Part shown: positions 1-11,676 of the stretch, piece after piece
How positions within the stretch are numbered: the first letter of the stretch is position 1
How the letters are laid out: the number at the start of each line of letters is the position of its first letter
Made by a program: the position numbers and the translations under genes
NCBI GenBank assembly: GCA_964016985.1
Contig: OZ024835.1
Location: forward strand, 66,839,812-66,903,811
Reading direction: 5' to 3'
Length of the DNA stretch: 64,000 nucleotides
Source: Anodontia alba
Lineage: Eukaryota; Mollusca; Bivalvia; Lucinida; Lucinidae
The notes under the pieces: model-generated
Told to the model about the DNA's origin: nothing
What the model saw: the letters and a program-made list of their open reading frames with translations, nothing else
The model's database searches: none

Positions 1-33
1 ATTTAGGCACTGGAGACTGGTGCCAGTCTACAA
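1..33. mobile_element. L-family end, cut by window start
   Basis: ATTTAGGCACTGGAGACTGG then TGCCAGTCTA. This is the right end of an L element. Confidence 0.7.
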
Positions 34-644
34 TTAGCCTATTGATACAGTATACATGCGAATCGGCAACTGGCAACTGACAGCTAACTTCTCGAACATA
101 ATTGGGTATGACTTGAACAATAACAGCAATGACCTTGTAACTTGAGGTGAATGGCTGCATGTCTAAAGGAGATCACTCTGATCAGAGAGACTTCGTCTCC
201 TTTTGAAAACGCCTTGAACAATTGAAATAGCAGCATAACAGCAATGAAGTTGTGACAAATACAGTTTACCTTCTTTTAAAGCCCCCATTGTGAGTGGATT
301 TATATCACAGGAAAGTAATTCAATCATCTTCTGTTGGAGTGGCCTAAGTTTGATAAGGGAATAACTTTGAATGTCTTCTTAAATTTCATATCCATCGCAA
401 CTAAGCCCATATGCAAATAGCGAATGTGTAGATTTGCTTCGTCAGCTTTCAGCGAAGAGGAAACTTGCATAATGCATTGTTTTTGCAAAAACACCTTAAG
501 GAGGCTGAGCGGATGTACAGACTGGCCCAGCTTAGACTGTAAGCATTAGCCATAAGAGCTATTTTTTGGCCCATCTCAGTTGGTATCTGTTCTTGTTAAA
601 GAGACTTGATAAACTACCGTAATAACCCTAAGTATTGGTACTGA

Positions 645-720
645 CTGGCTTGAGCAAACAGTATAGATCCAGATCAGACGCCGCAGAACGCAACGAGGCG
701 TCTGATCAGGGTCTACCCAT
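645..720. repeat. F-type core hairpin
   Basis: GAGCAAACAGTATAGATCC, ATCAGACGCCGCAGAACG and the inverse arm CGTCTGATCAGGGTCTACCC. Confidence 0.75.
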
Positions 721-884
721 CCAAAGGTAGTGAAATAGACTTTTACAAATTGTAGGGCAAGTATGGTAAGATGTTAAGGTGTCCCAATATTTAGAATAAA
801 TACGGTAAGTACAGATTTTCCGCTGTCATTAAAGAGGAGATCACTTTTTGTGACTTGTTCTTTGCTTCTTTGCAAACAAAATAA

Positions 885-975
885 GTGAACTACTTAAAAA
901 GGAAAGAATCCGAGAACAAACCCTTTCCTTTTTTAATGTAGATCCTTTTCAGAAGGAGGCAAACTGAGTTGTCTC
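885..975. mobile_element. W-family MITE, partial
   Basis: CTTAAAAAGGAAAGAATCCG, CCCTTTCCTTTTTTAATGTA and CTTTTCAGAAGGAGGC. Confidence 0.7.
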
Positions 976-1348
976 CATTTATATCAAACCACTTTAAACT
1001 GGTCTGTATTGCACTCTACGAAGAAATGTTACTTCCAGCTGGCTGTGCAGTACACCTAATCATAGCAGTATCCACCTTGCGTTCTTGCTTCAATTAAAGT
1101 TCCATGACTGAATGATTGACATACTCTCGCAAATTAAGAACAAACATTCTCGTAAATCAAAAGTGACATGTCAGAAAAAAGAAGAAGCAATATCTCATGT
1201 ACATTTAGGTACGACGGAGACGAACAAAAACAAAATGTCATGATGTTCATATCTTCACTGTGGACTGACCTGAATCTTGGCTGTTCGCAAACAGTCTTTA
1301 AGGGGAAGTGATACACTTTCAGGGGAGACAATTCTGACAAATTGATTT

Positions 1349-1448
1349 TGCCTCCCTTCTGAAAAGGAGTCTACTCTAAAAGGAAAGAATTTGCTCCCAA
1401 GGGGAGCAAATTCTTTCCTTTTAGAGTAGACCCCTTTTGAGATCATGG
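1349..1448. mobile_element. W-family MITE with perfect palindrome
   Basis: CCTCCCTTCTGAAAAGG, then CTACTCTAAAAGGAAAGAAT running into GCTCCCAAGGGGAGC and back through ATTCTTTCCTTTTAGAGTAG. The inner 60 bp is close to a perfect inverted repeat. Confidence 0.85.
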
Positions 1449-1934
1449 GGTTTGGTGTGCATGAACTCAAACAGGAAGCCATCAAAGGTGTCTTTCTTTT
1501 AAAGAAATGGTCATAAATTTACCACGTGTATCAGGTTCCCTTAAATAGCGAACAGTGAATATAGAGATTAAACAGAACGAGAGCCCGAGCTTTTCTGGGT
1601 TTCCCTACTCGCTTATGACATGTGGTAGATATTTGTCTGATGTGCATATTCATACATTCCTCCACATGTGTTGTACATGAAAATGCACCAATTGACGTCT
1701 CATTAAACGATTTCAGTTTCAACTGAACTTACCTTAGAGTTATTGAGTTACAGATCTAAAGGCAGTAATGATCAAGAATTTTGATTGAGATTGAAGTGCA
1801 CTTAAAATAATTTCGTAATTACACACAAGTCTATAAGTCTATTCATACAATATGTAGTATTTTGAATCAAAGAAAACTTAAAATCTCTTTCTCTGGCTCC
1901 CTGTATCTCTCTATCTCTGTATGTCAGTCTCTCT
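1449..1934. other. No supported feature
   Basis: AT-rich DNA. Short frames only, none with protein-like sequence. Confidence 0.6.
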
Positions 1935-2002
1935 ATGTCCCTATCCCTGTCCGTCCGTCCGTCCGTCTGTCTATTTGTCTGTCTGTCTGTCTCTCTCTCT
2001 CA
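1935..2002 (+). repeat. CCGT/CTGT/CT microsatellite
   Basis: CCGTCCGTCCGTCCGT, then CTGTCTGTCTGT and CTCTCTCT. Confidence 0.9.
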
Positions 2003-2242
2003 AAGCTGCATTGTCTAATAATAGAAGTCCATTCGGACACCTCAACGCCTTACCATACTTGCCCTATAATTTGATCGTGTCCATTTCACCATCGTTCATG
2101 TGTTTGAAAGAGGGGCTATGGCGTCTGATCTGGGCCTACCTGTTAGCTCAGACCTACATGTCTGACTACTTAGGGTATTTACGGTAATAAAAGCATCAGA
2201 AGCTATATATATCTGACGGCGATACTTTGTCAAGCATAAAAT

Positions 2243-2482
2243 GAGCCAGCGCATGACAGAACCTACAAAATGGCATGTGCGCCCAGCGAAGACTCAGATC
2301 AGCCTGGGCATCCGCCCAGTCTGATCAGAATCTTCGCAGTGTGTTCTTCGAGTAGCTTTGGACCCAAGCTTTCTTCATACGGACAGCGAAGAACTCTGAT
2401 CGGACTGGGCGGATGCCCAGGATGATCTGAGTTTCGCTGGGCGCACATGCCATTTTGTAGGTTTTGTCATGCGCTGGTTCTA
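2243..2482. mobile_element. H-family element with two core hairpins and long ends
   Basis: AGCCAGCGCATGACAGAACC at the left is inverted as GGTTTTGTCATGCGCTGG at the right, and CAAAATGGCATGTGCGCCC is inverted alongside it. Two hairpin cores lie inside, each of the AGATCAGCCTGGGCATCCG type. Confidence 0.82.
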
Positions 2483-2770
2483 ATGTTAGACATTTGTTTT
2501 AAACTGCATTTCGTACATTCAGATATATACCAAATAGCTGGTATCATTGGAAGTAAGCGCTTAAAATTGCTTTCACAGTTTGACTTATTGTTTTGGAATT
2601 CAACCGGCTTTCGTTTTATTTAAATTTTGCCCCTGCTTCTTATCATCGTTTTATGCAAAAGTACCTGAGACGCTCTAAGTCACATGCATCCAATCAGTAG
2701 AATTCACTTTTTTTTATTGTTTTGTTATGTTACTTTGATGTTTGACAGTCTCTATGTCAGCCAAATAGCA

Positions 2771-3020
2771 CATTATGAAAACACACCTATTCAAATATAT
2801 AGAAAATTTCACCTCCAAAAAACTGAAAATTTTCAGATAAAAACTCTAATAAGTTTCACATTTCTGCTCAAAACATAGATTGTGGGTATTCGTTAGAACC
2901 GCCTCTATATTTTTTAGCAGAAATAAGAAAAGAATAATGTGTAGCCCTGTAAACCCCAGTTTTACTATATAAAAGTGGGGTTTAAGGAGGATCAAAATTA
3001 TATAGGCCTGTTTTGTGATG
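2771..3020 (+). mobile_element. A-family MITE, centre damaged
   Basis: Starts CATTATGAAAACACACCTAT and ends GGCCTGTTTTGTGATG. It keeps AGATTGTGGGTATTCG, but the second half of the central palindrome is replaced by TCTATATTTTT. Confidence 0.85.
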
Positions 3021-3293
3021 ATTTGAAACCAGGGTAAGATTATGCTGGTAAAGTTTATTTACCTACCCCACCTTACTGTTTGTTCTACGGCGGTGTTTCT
3101 GATGTTGTATCTTCTTTCGTCCCTACTGTTATCATATTGTTTTGGTGGATGCTGACTGGCAATGCGATAGCCTCATTGAGGAAGATTGGAGCCGGTTGCT
3201 TTGATTTTCATTGGTCCTCTTAGTGCCATTGGTATGCTATGTTCTGTGATTGTGGCACTACTTGAACATCGGCATTACTACTTTAATTACCTT

Positions 3294-3390
3294 CCCAGCA
3301 AACACACGACGTCGCATCAACGTCGCTGCAACATCGTGACGTTGCAGCGACGTTGTAACAACGTTGTAATCACGTTGTGTGTTTGCTGGG
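3294..3390. mobile_element. S-family foldback repeat
   Basis: CCCAGCAAACACACGACG at the left and CGTTGTGTGTTTGCTGGG at the right. The interior is built of AACGTCG and CGACGTT steps, and the whole is an inverted repeat. It ends eight bases before an E element. Confidence 0.82.
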
Positions 3391-3397
3391 TATCTCA

Positions 3398-3608
3398 TTA
3401 ACTCTTTTACTGCCACAGGCGATAATAATAGGCTTTCGCAAACAGCAGAGATCCAGATGAAACGGCTCATATGAGACGTCTCATCTGGATCTACGCTGTT
3501 TGACATTCAGTCTTTCAACTTAATGTATAAACTTCTTTTCAAGCGATAGTTTGTTAAAAAAGAAAAGCAGACGACAAGTCGTCTAAAATTTGGCACCGAA
3601 AGAGTTAA
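3398..3608 (+). mobile_element. E-family MITE bounded by TTAA
   Basis: TTAACTCTTTTACTGCC at the left and GGCACCGAAAGAGTTAA at the right. The centre is AGATGAAACGGCTCATATG and its inverse, inside CAAACAGC and GCTGTTTG. Confidence 0.88.
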
Positions 3609-3689
3609 AGGCTTAATATTCCTAAACAGTAGACAGTTTTTATCCAAGAAAGGTTTAATAAATTTATATATGCTAGTAATACGATCATA

Positions 3690-3905
3690 AAATGTGGCAT
3701 CTGATAGCCTACAAAATTTCAGTTTGTCTCTCGTTTCTGAACTGGGTCAAAAAATGAAACGATTTTTAGCGTATCTCTGAATTAATGTTGCCAACATTAA
3801 TTCAGAGATACGATAAAAAATCATTTTATTTTTGTTCAAGAAATGGCTTGTTATCACAAACAATGAAGATTTGAAAAGATAAACTATAAAATGCCACCGA
3901 TCGAA
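3690..3905. mobile_element. Single foldback element with perfect core
   Basis: A perfect inverted repeat lies at 3770-3812 (CTCTGAATTAATGTTG and its inverse). Weaker arms reach TGGCATCTGATAGCC and ATAAAATGCCACCG. No other copy was seen in the window. Confidence 0.7.
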
Positions 3906-4265
3906 ACGAATCACATTGCTTTATATATTTGCTGAATGGCCCTCTTTAGATTTAATTCACTAAGACCGATACTAAATTCCTGGTAAAAATCACTAGCCTA
4001 TTTTAAGCTACCATTTTACTGTCGTCAAGCAAAATGGAACATACACATAATCTGTAGATTCGAAATTGACGATTTGTCACAGAAAACAAGTCATTACAGT
4101 AGTTATCTTTTAAAGCGTTGACATGTTAAAAAATCTCTGTAAAGTTTAGGAAATGGAGTGATGTAGCGATTCACACACCTTGTATTTGGGCTTTACTTCA
4201 CCAAAGAGGACAAGTGTGACATTCCGTGGATGAACATTCTGGATACGGGGTCTCACTCTTCACCA

Positions 4266-4486
4266 TTAACCCATTTATGGCGAACAGACTATTCTACCTC
4301 TACTCTGTGGACCGGTCCAATTCAGTATAAGGGGTTATTTTTATTATTACCATGTTTTATAGAAATTCCTGCGTTTAATGCAAACAGTGTAGACCCTGAT
4401 CAGACGCCGCGTTCTGCGGCGTCTGATCTGGGTCTATACTATTTGCCAGTGTCCCTTTCATGGGACGCTAGGCTTAAATGGGTTAA
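4266..4486 (+). mobile_element. F-family MITE bounded by TTAA
   Basis: TTAACCCATTTATGGC to GCTTAAATGGGTTAA. Core ATCAGACGCCGCGTTCTGCG inside CAAACAGTGTAGACCC. Confidence 0.88.
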
Positions 4487-4774
4487 GAATATATATTATT
4501 TATGATGTACTGCTCTTTAGTTATTAATAGTATAAATATATACGGTCACACTACTCACATAAATCTGAAGTGAGGCGTCATTTGATTTCGCTTTCTATAC
4601 AAAATGCCATAACGTACATTCGAAATGCATATAACGCTATGGAAATAATTCATACATCAAAGAAATACTAATTAACAGACAACGAGATATCTGATTGCTA
4701 TTATCTAAATGCGCAGTGTTTTTGAAGATTCAACCTCTTGCAATTTGAATCTCACATATGTTTCGCTATCGGTG

Positions 4775-4875
4775 AGAAAAGGGCCCTTTTGCCGTATGTG
4801 GGCACCGAAGGGCTAGATCAGCCTGCAGGACATTCGTTGTCAGCTTATAGAATCGGCGGATACTGTAGAAGAGGC
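4775..4875. mobile_element. H-family fragment with GGGCCC end
   Basis: AGAAAAGGGCCCTTTTGCC, then TAGATCAGCCTGCAGG and GGATACTGTAGAAGAGGCC, as in the left part of the 57.0-kb copy. Confidence 0.6.
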
Positions 4876-4967
4876 CTTACTCAGACTGGGAAATAACGCC
4901 TGTGGATTTATATACCAAAGGAGAACGTTTATTAAGTGACTTAGGTCTCCTTTTAAAATTGCTTTGA

Positions 4968-5148
4968 GTTGAGATTTTACGGCCTAGCCAATCCATTAGG
5001 GTCATGTCGAGCCGGTCAACAACCTTACTACACCTTTCCTGGAGAGACTTAGTTCTCTAAGCGGTTAACCAGTATGTGCGCATATCTTTTTACCAGAAGC
5101 TGATAAATGCCCTTCTTAAATTAGCGGAAGGGAAAGAAATACTGTAAA
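4968..5148 (-). mobile_element. SINE body and tail without tRNA head
   Basis: GTTGAGATTTTACGGCC, GACTTAGTTCTCTAAGCGG, GCCCTTCTTAAATTAGCGG. Older copy of the same family. Confidence 0.75.
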
Positions 5149-5178
5149 AAGCAATTTTGTTCAGCTTTCTATGTTGTC

Positions 5179-5461
5179 CATCACGAAAACATACCTATAT
5201 AATTCTGACCCCCTTAAACCCCACTTTTATATAGCAAAACTAGGGTTTACAGGGGTATATATTATTTTTCTTATTTCTGCTAAAAAAACATAGATTGTGG
5301 GAACTCGTTAGAACCGCCTCGGCGAGGCGGTTCTAACGAGTACCCACGATCTATGTTTTGAGCAGAAATATGAAAATATCAGAATTTTTTATCTGAATTT
5401 TTTTTATCAATTTTTAGTGCTGAAATTTTCAATATATTTGAATAGGTGTGTTTTCGTAATG
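5179..5461 (-). mobile_element. A-family MITE
   Basis: Full copy. Ends CATCACGAAAACATACC and GGTGTGTTTTCGTAATG, with central GAACCGCCTCGGCGAGG palindrome intact. Confidence 0.92.
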
Positions 5462-5909
5462 CTCTCAGAGTTAAATGCAGTTTTAGTACTCTTGGACTGT
5501 TTACTATCTACTCTGAGCTGCATCTCGATAAAATAGCACATAAGAACTTATTTGACCTGCAACCTGAGACAAAGGTACATACAGACAGGCACATTCGATC
5601 CAAGACTTCTACAGGCGGACAACGAAGACTCTGAGCAATCTGCGCTGAAACGCAGTCTAGTCCTGTTTGTCACTGAACACACATGTCCAAAGATACATTT
5701 CTCACATGTTGTGTCTTGTAGAGTTTCCTGTGTTAGAAAACAGACTACACCATTTAGTATTTGAATGGGCAAAACAAAGTCCTTCGTGAACAGCACGATT
5801 TCAAAGACCTATCTAGATCTGCGATATTCGTTTATACGTCCAAGGGCGGGATACAAATGGAATTTCACTCAAGTTTCACAAAGGAGTGAATGTTTGGAAC
5901 CCCCACGTG

Positions 5910-6115
5910 TTTTCTTTGACACCAAGCCCTTCTGAAAAGAAATCCCCTTACTTTGTTATACCAGCTCATTACGAAAACACGCCTATTAAAATATATTGAA
6001 AGTTTCACCACCAAAAACTGAAAATTTTCAGATAAAAATTCTGATATTTTTCATAATCCTGCTCAATAGGAGCCAATTCTTTCCCTTTAGAGCAGATTTC
6101 TTTTCAGAAGGGAGG
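5910..6115. mobile_element. W-family element whose centre is replaced by half of an A copy
   Basis: The W left arm (CCTTCTGAAAAGAAATCCCC) is followed at 5967-6068 by the left half of an A element (CATTACGAAAACACGCC to CATAATCCTGCTC). The W right arm follows (CAATTCTTTCCCTTTAGAGC then TTTTCAGAAGGGAGG). See findings. Confidence 0.7.
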
Positions 6116-6225
6116 CGAATCGAGAGCATCGTTCAATCATGTATCGAAATGAAAGGTAAATATTGGTTATCAAACATTAGAATAGGAAAAAGATGTTTCT
6201 AGTAAGGGGATTCAGTCACAATTTA

Positions 6226-6229
<4 letters not shown>

Positions 6230-6257
<28 letters not shown>
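6230..6257 (+). repeat. A tract, 28 bases
   Basis: Pure A run. Confidence 0.9.
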
Positions 6258-6258
<1 letters not shown>

Positions 6259-6413
6259 AGCGCGAAAACAGCTATGTTCAAACTTAAGACTTGTTTATTG
6301 ATATAGAAAAGAAAAAGTAGCTACAACAATAACAGAGAAAAGCTTCTATCACGAATGTGCGATAGGTGTCCACGGAATGTGAGCATTCCCTTACGTTGCT
6401 TGTTATACCCGCT

Positions 6414-6664
6414 CATTATGAAAACACGCCTATTCAAATATATTGAAAATGTCACCACAAAAAACTGAAAATTTTCAGATAAAATTTTTTATATTTTTCA
6501 TATTTCTGCTCAAAACATAGATTGTGGGTACTCGATCGAGTACCCATAATCTATGTTTTTGAGCAGAAATAAGAAAAATAATGTATACCCCTGTAAACCC
6601 GTTTTACTGTATAGAAGTGGGGTTTAAAGGTGGGTCAAAATTATATAGGTATGTTTTTGTGATG
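6414..6664 (+). mobile_element. A-family MITE, short centre
   Basis: Ends CATTATGAAAACACGCC and GTATGTTTTTGTGATG. The GAACCGCCTC core is deleted, leaving the palindrome GTACTCGATCGAGTACCC. Confidence 0.92.
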
Positions 6665-6937
6665 CAAACTGTGTTTCCAATTCTTATGGAATTGACTGGA
6701 GGGACTTTTCCACGTACAACTGTAAACTATTTTATTCGATTTCGCTACGAAAATTGATGATTACATTTGGTCTTTATCTTGATATATATCAGTATCATAC
6801 CCTACGATGAAGGTTCTGTTGTCGAGATACGGCACCATTTATACTTTGAAGAAGAGCTGTATAACTATCACAAATCCCAGACAGGAGATGCATTGCAATC
6901 TTAATGGACCAGAAAATGTGTGATTCGGGAATGAAAA

Positions 6938-7135
6938 TCAGCCATATCCGGTTTGCAAACAACGAGAATACGGACCAACCTGCACATCCGTAGACCTCTT
7001 TGCAGTTCTGCAACACATTCAGCATGGACTTTGAAGTGTATACTAGCGGAACAGCAAAGACCAAGGCCAGACTGCGCAGTACGTCTAGCCTGTGTCTTCA
7101 CTATTCGCACACATGAGAATGGTAGTTTTTCCGTC
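6938..7135. mobile_element. H-family relative, decayed
   Basis: GCAAACAACGAGAATACGG, CCAACCTGCACATCCG and GCGGAACAGCAAAGACC, CAGACTGCGCAG. Palindromes are imperfect. Confidence 0.5.
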
Positions 7136-7424
7136 GAGCGACTTATGCTGTTAAATGACTGCACAGAATGATGTTCTAAACATCTGCTCTAAGGTTCAAA
7201 AGAAAATGCAGCATTTTTATAACCGAAATTTAACGGACTGGCAAATGTCAAGGACTCAAAGAACGTTGGTCTCATAAATTGGAATAATTGTTCACTTCTT
7301 TCTTTGTCAGAGCTGAGAGGTTTCGTGAAGTATCCATCAGTATATGAGTACAAACATGAGAAAAGGCCTTTATCACATATGCCGGCAAAGGTCCAGATCA
7401 GCCTGCACATTCGCGCAGTTTGAT

Positions 7425-7703
7425 CATCACGAAAACATACCTATATAATTTTGACCCCTTTAAACCCCACTTTTATATAGTAAAACTGGGGGTTACAGGG
7501 GTATACATTACTTTTCTTATTTCTGCTCAAAAACATAGATGGTGGGTATTCGTTAGAACCGCCTCAGCGAGGCGGTTCTAACGAGTACCCACAATCTATG
7601 TTTTGAGCAGAAATGTGAAAAATATCAGAATTTTTTATCTGAAAATTTTCATTGTTTGGTGGTAAAATTTTCAGTAAATTTGAATAGGCGTGTTTTCGTA
7701 ATG
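7425..7703 (-). mobile_element. A-family MITE
   Basis: Ends CATCACGAAAACATACC and GGCGTGTTTTCGTAATG; core GAACCGCCTCAGCGAGGCGG. Confidence 0.92.
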
Positions 7704-8219
7704 TAAAGCCTTCGTTGCCCGATTATTAAATCAATGGACTCTGTAGATATCACCGGAAAGGGAAAATGGGTATATGTCTACATGTATGGACCGGGTTGGT
7801 GTCGGAAATGTAGAGCAGCTGTTGTCACAACCGTCATCTTTTCTTCTTTATATACAACAAAGGACACGTCTAGTATGACCGCATATATTTGTTCGACTAA
7901 TACATATACTATAGCCATATTTAAATATTACATTAAACATCATTCGGAACCTCTTGGTCTTTAACGAAGACTACGTTCTAGCTTCGTTCTTATTGGATGG
8001 CAGAAAGTTTTTTTTACATTTACGTTTATCGGACAGTATAATTAAGTGCCGATGTTTTTGTTGTTTTTTTTTTTCAGAAAGATAAAGCAGTTTCATTCGT
8101 CAAAAGTTTCTTTTCAGGAGAGATTCTCATCGAATAATCATTTAAATGTCATAAACGCAAATATAAACATATATTTTGACTATATACTAGTTAAAACTAG
8201 GCATAAAAATGGTCACCAT

Positions 8220-8498
8220 CATCACGAAAACACGCCTATATAATTTTGACCCCCTCAAACTCCACTTTTATGTAGTAAAACTGGGGTTTACAGGGGTATA
8301 TATTATTTTTCTTATTTCCGCTCAAAAACATAGATTGTGGGTACTCGTTAGAACCGCCTCGTCGAGGCGGTTCTAACGAGTACCCACAATCTATGTTTTG
8401 AGCAGAAATAGGAAAAATATCTGAGTTTTTCATCTGAAAATTTTCAGTTTTTGGAGATGAAATTTTCTATATATTTGAATAGGTGTGTTTTCGTAATG
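8220..8498 (-). mobile_element. A-family MITE
   Basis: Ends CATCACGAAAACACGCC and GGTGTGTTTTCGTAATG; core GAACCGCCTCGTCGAGGCGG. Confidence 0.92.
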
Positions 8499-9317
8499 AT
8501 AAAGCAATATTACGGTTATGTGCGTGCCTGCTAATATCGGAAAAACATCATTGAAATATTTGTATTTGTCTAAAGAAAACAGTCAGGTTGCTTCTTAAAG
8601 CTGTGTTTTAAAACACCAGATAAAATTTACGTTTAAATATTGACCAAAAGAAATTTATTATCCAAGTGAAATTTGACTAGAATCAATTGATATCAACTGG
8701 AAATGTTTTTGCCATCCACAATTTTTGGTCACGTGACATAATATTGTATTCACGCGGTCAGCAGCACGGATGACAACAATAGCATTAAAAGCTCTATAGA
8801 ATTGTGGACGGTTCCATGCATTCAGAGACTGGTTTTGTTCGTTCGATTATCTGCAGATGCATCGCGTTTTTTTCTCATCAAGTTTCCATGAGTTTCTTCA
8901 AGTAGATGCTCCTATACTGTAACTATAAGCAGGACTGTCTGGGTACTAATTTTGGGACTAATTTTCGCTACAGACGGCAATGTACGAGTAACCATACACT
9001 ATCATAGGTAGTAACCTAGTCCGGTGGCCTGAGGCTTCTGGTTCCCCGCTGTATTACGTCAAACAGAAAGATTGAACCCAAGGACACAGATCGCCGCACA
9101 AGGTTCTGACGGCTTATAAGGTCGTTATGGTTAATTAACGCGATACCTGTGTTTTGTTCCTTAATTAGTCAGACACTGTCTAGAAAGATGCACGGCAAGT
9201 AGATGAGTGGCAAATCAGACAAGTTATTTATTTTCTTACACACTCTTATCGGTGAAATGTTTTGTTTTTTTTCGAATATCTAAATTAAATACCTACACAG
9301 GCTCCATCCCTAGCCAG
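8499..9317. other. No supported feature
   Basis: Unique-looking AT-rich DNA with no long frame, inverted repeat or known family end. Confidence 0.6.
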
Positions 9318-9464
9318 TGTAGTGACTAAATTATTTTTTTAAAGTCTGATATAGACACTAAAATAAAATCAAACTATATAAACCTGCTATGACTATGAAG
9401 CACTGGTCACTAGTGACCAGTGCTTTATAATCTTAGCATGTTAATATTGACTTTATCTTATTTT
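9318..9464. mobile_element. L-family MITE, ends lost
   Basis: TAGTGACTAAATTATTTTTT and the centre GCACTGGTCACTAGTGACC. The right side runs into the A copy at 9465. Confidence 0.75.
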
Positions 9465-9727
9465 CATTACGAAAACACGCCTATTCAAATATATTGAAAA
9501 TTTTACCATAACAAAATGAAATTTTTCAGATAAAAATTCTGATATTTTTCATATTTCTGCTCAAAACATAGATTGTGGGTACGGCGAGGCGGTTCTAACG
9601 AGTACCCACACTCTATGTTTTTTGAGCGGAGGGAAGAAAAATCGTGTATACCCCTGTAAACCCCAGTTTTACTATATACAAGTGGGGTTTAAGGGGGTCA
9701 AAATTATATAGGCATGTTTACGTGATG
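9465..9727 (+). mobile_element. A-family MITE joined to an L element
   Basis: Ends CATTACGAAAACACGCC and GCATGTTTACGTGATG. About 20 bases of the left core arm are lost (GTGGGTACGGCGAGG). It starts where the right end of an L element should be. Confidence 0.9.
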
Positions 9728-9762
9728 TAGTATTCATATCAGAGAATGATAAGCAGAAATAC

Positions 9763-9795
9763 ATTTAGTCACTAGGGGCTAGAGCCAGTCTATTA
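9763..9795. mobile_element. L-family end fragment
   Basis: TTTAGTCACTAGGGGCTAG and AGCCAGTCTA. A similar end lies at 11788-11813. Confidence 0.6.
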
Positions 9796-10252
9796 GATGG
9801 TGAGTGCGGACTCTCTTGCGAAGTGGTCCATAGTTTATACAGCTATCGTAACCTTATCGTTCAAAACCACCAACGCAGCGCCTTATCAATATAATGATTT
9901 TTAGATATCATAGTTCGCCTAGAATGTTCTTAGTACACTCCTATTTTCAAATTCAGGTAAAGTTTTGGCATGCTTTTGTTTGCGTGTAAGGATTAATGTT
10001 AAGCGCTTTTAAGTGGTATTCTACGATAATTGCGGCGGTCAAACCTTTGAAGTCAAAACTATTCTCTGCTTTTATCCTTTTATATGCTAATTTAGATAGC
10101 AGCATATTACATTTGTGAGTATTGATATTATTTTTCACGAAATTAGGACGACATTTCATGTGAATCGTCTCCAAAGAAATGCATATCCTTTTTCAGGGAA
10201 AAAAAGTAAATTGTCATTTGCCTTTTCTTTATCTAATGTCCACAAACTAAGA

Positions 10253-10531
10253 CATCACGAAAACACGCCTATATAATTTTGACCCCCTTAAACCCCATTT
10301 TTATATAGTAAAACTGGGGTTTAGAGGGTTATACATTATTTTCCTTATTTTTGCTCGAAAACATAGATCGTGGGTACTCGTTAGAACCACCTCGCCGAGG
10401 CGGTTCTAACGAGTACCCACAATCTATGTTTTGAGCAGAAATAGGAAAAATATCAGAGTTTTTCATCTGAAAATTTTCAGTTTTTGGAGGTGAAATTTTC
10501 TATATATTTGAATAGGCGTGTTTTCGTAATG
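10253..10531 (-). mobile_element. A-family MITE, next to a J element
   Basis: Ends CATCACGAAAACACGCC and GGCGTGTTTTCGTAATG. The core is present with one mismatch. It stops 12 bases before the J element at 10543. Confidence 0.92.
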
Positions 10532-10542
10532 GTTCCGTGAAG

Positions 10543-10895
10543 TACAGTTAACCCTCTTTATACCGACACTCGATACAATTACAAAATTCGTTAAAGTGAA
10601 AATTTAAAATTGCCTGACACTTAACCTTCGTTCAAGAGGTAACAGCTAATACGAAATTGTGCAAGAACATTGTGTTTAATACTTCAAGAAACATACTTCT
10701 GATATTTGTTAGAAACGCCTCAGTGAGGCGATTCTAACACATATCCAAAATATATGTTGTATGGGGAAATACGAATAAAATAAAACATTTCTTTCATATC
10801 CTTCTGCTCATTAAGGATTCTTTACAACAGCAATTTCATATTAATGGCAACATCTTTTGGAACAAATGCTGTCGTTGTATAGAGGGTTCACTATA
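10543..10895. mobile_element. J-family MITE with GCCTC core
   Basis: Ends TACAGTTAACCCTCTTTAT and AGAGGGTTCACTATA. The centre is TTAGAAACGCCTCAGTGAGG followed by CGATTCTAACAC. It matches the copy at 53.8 kb along its length. Confidence 0.8.
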
Positions 10896-11395
10896 CAGAC
10901 CATGTGCACACCTTGCCATGTTTAAATTGCAAACTACACAATCTATGACGACAGCGTGCTGTGCTCCCAAACTTTTAGGCTGCGCAACTGAAGTTTGGCT
11001 GTACTTTGATTGTCGTAACATTCTTCGGACAATATTTGAAGCGTCTATATCTGGTTAGTCTGTCACCAGACTCTGTTTTGTCTTTCAAGGTGTACAATCT
11101 AGTGTGGCCTAAAATATTCTTATCTGTTATGTTCATTAGTTTAAAAAGATAGATTTCTGTAGTAAAACAGTGAAATGTGACTATAGAGACAAATAAGGCT
11201 ACATGCAATGGTAGAACGAATAACAGAAAGACAAGTGCAGAAACGAATGGACACATCTAATATTAAGTCTTCAATCTGATATACCAATTCGCACCTATCA
11301 AAGATAATAAGTAACTCTTAACGCTATTAAGCTCAATTTAAGGTTAACGACTACGTATCCAAGGGGACCACTCTGACCTGAAAGTTTTATTTTTC
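10896..11395. other. No supported feature
   Basis: One 93-codon minus frame is unlike any protein I know. ACGACTACGTATCCAAGG at 11347 recurs with changes at 11728, so the A copy at 11396 is flanked by a roughly 100-base direct repeat. Confidence 0.5.
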
Positions 11396-11676
11396 CATCA
11401 TGCCAATATAATTTTGACTCCCTTAAACCCCACTTTTATATAGTAAAACTGGGGTTTACAGGGGTATGCATGGGTATGCATTATTTTTCTTATTTCTGCT
11501 CAAAAACATAGATTGTGGGTACTCGTTAGAACCGCCTCGCCGAGGCGGTTCTAACGAGTACCCACAATCTATGTTTTGAGCAGAAGTAAGAAAAATATCG
11601 GATTTTTTTATCTGAAAATTTTCAGTTTTTGGAGGTGAAATTTTCATTGTACTTAAATAGGCATGTTTTTGTAATG
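11396..11676 (-). mobile_element. A-family MITE, left end shortened
   Basis: The left end reads CATCATGCCAATATAATTT with eight bases lost from the terminal repeat. The right end is GGCATGTTTTTGTAATG. The core is intact, and GGGTATGCAT is duplicated at 11461-11480. Confidence 0.88.
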
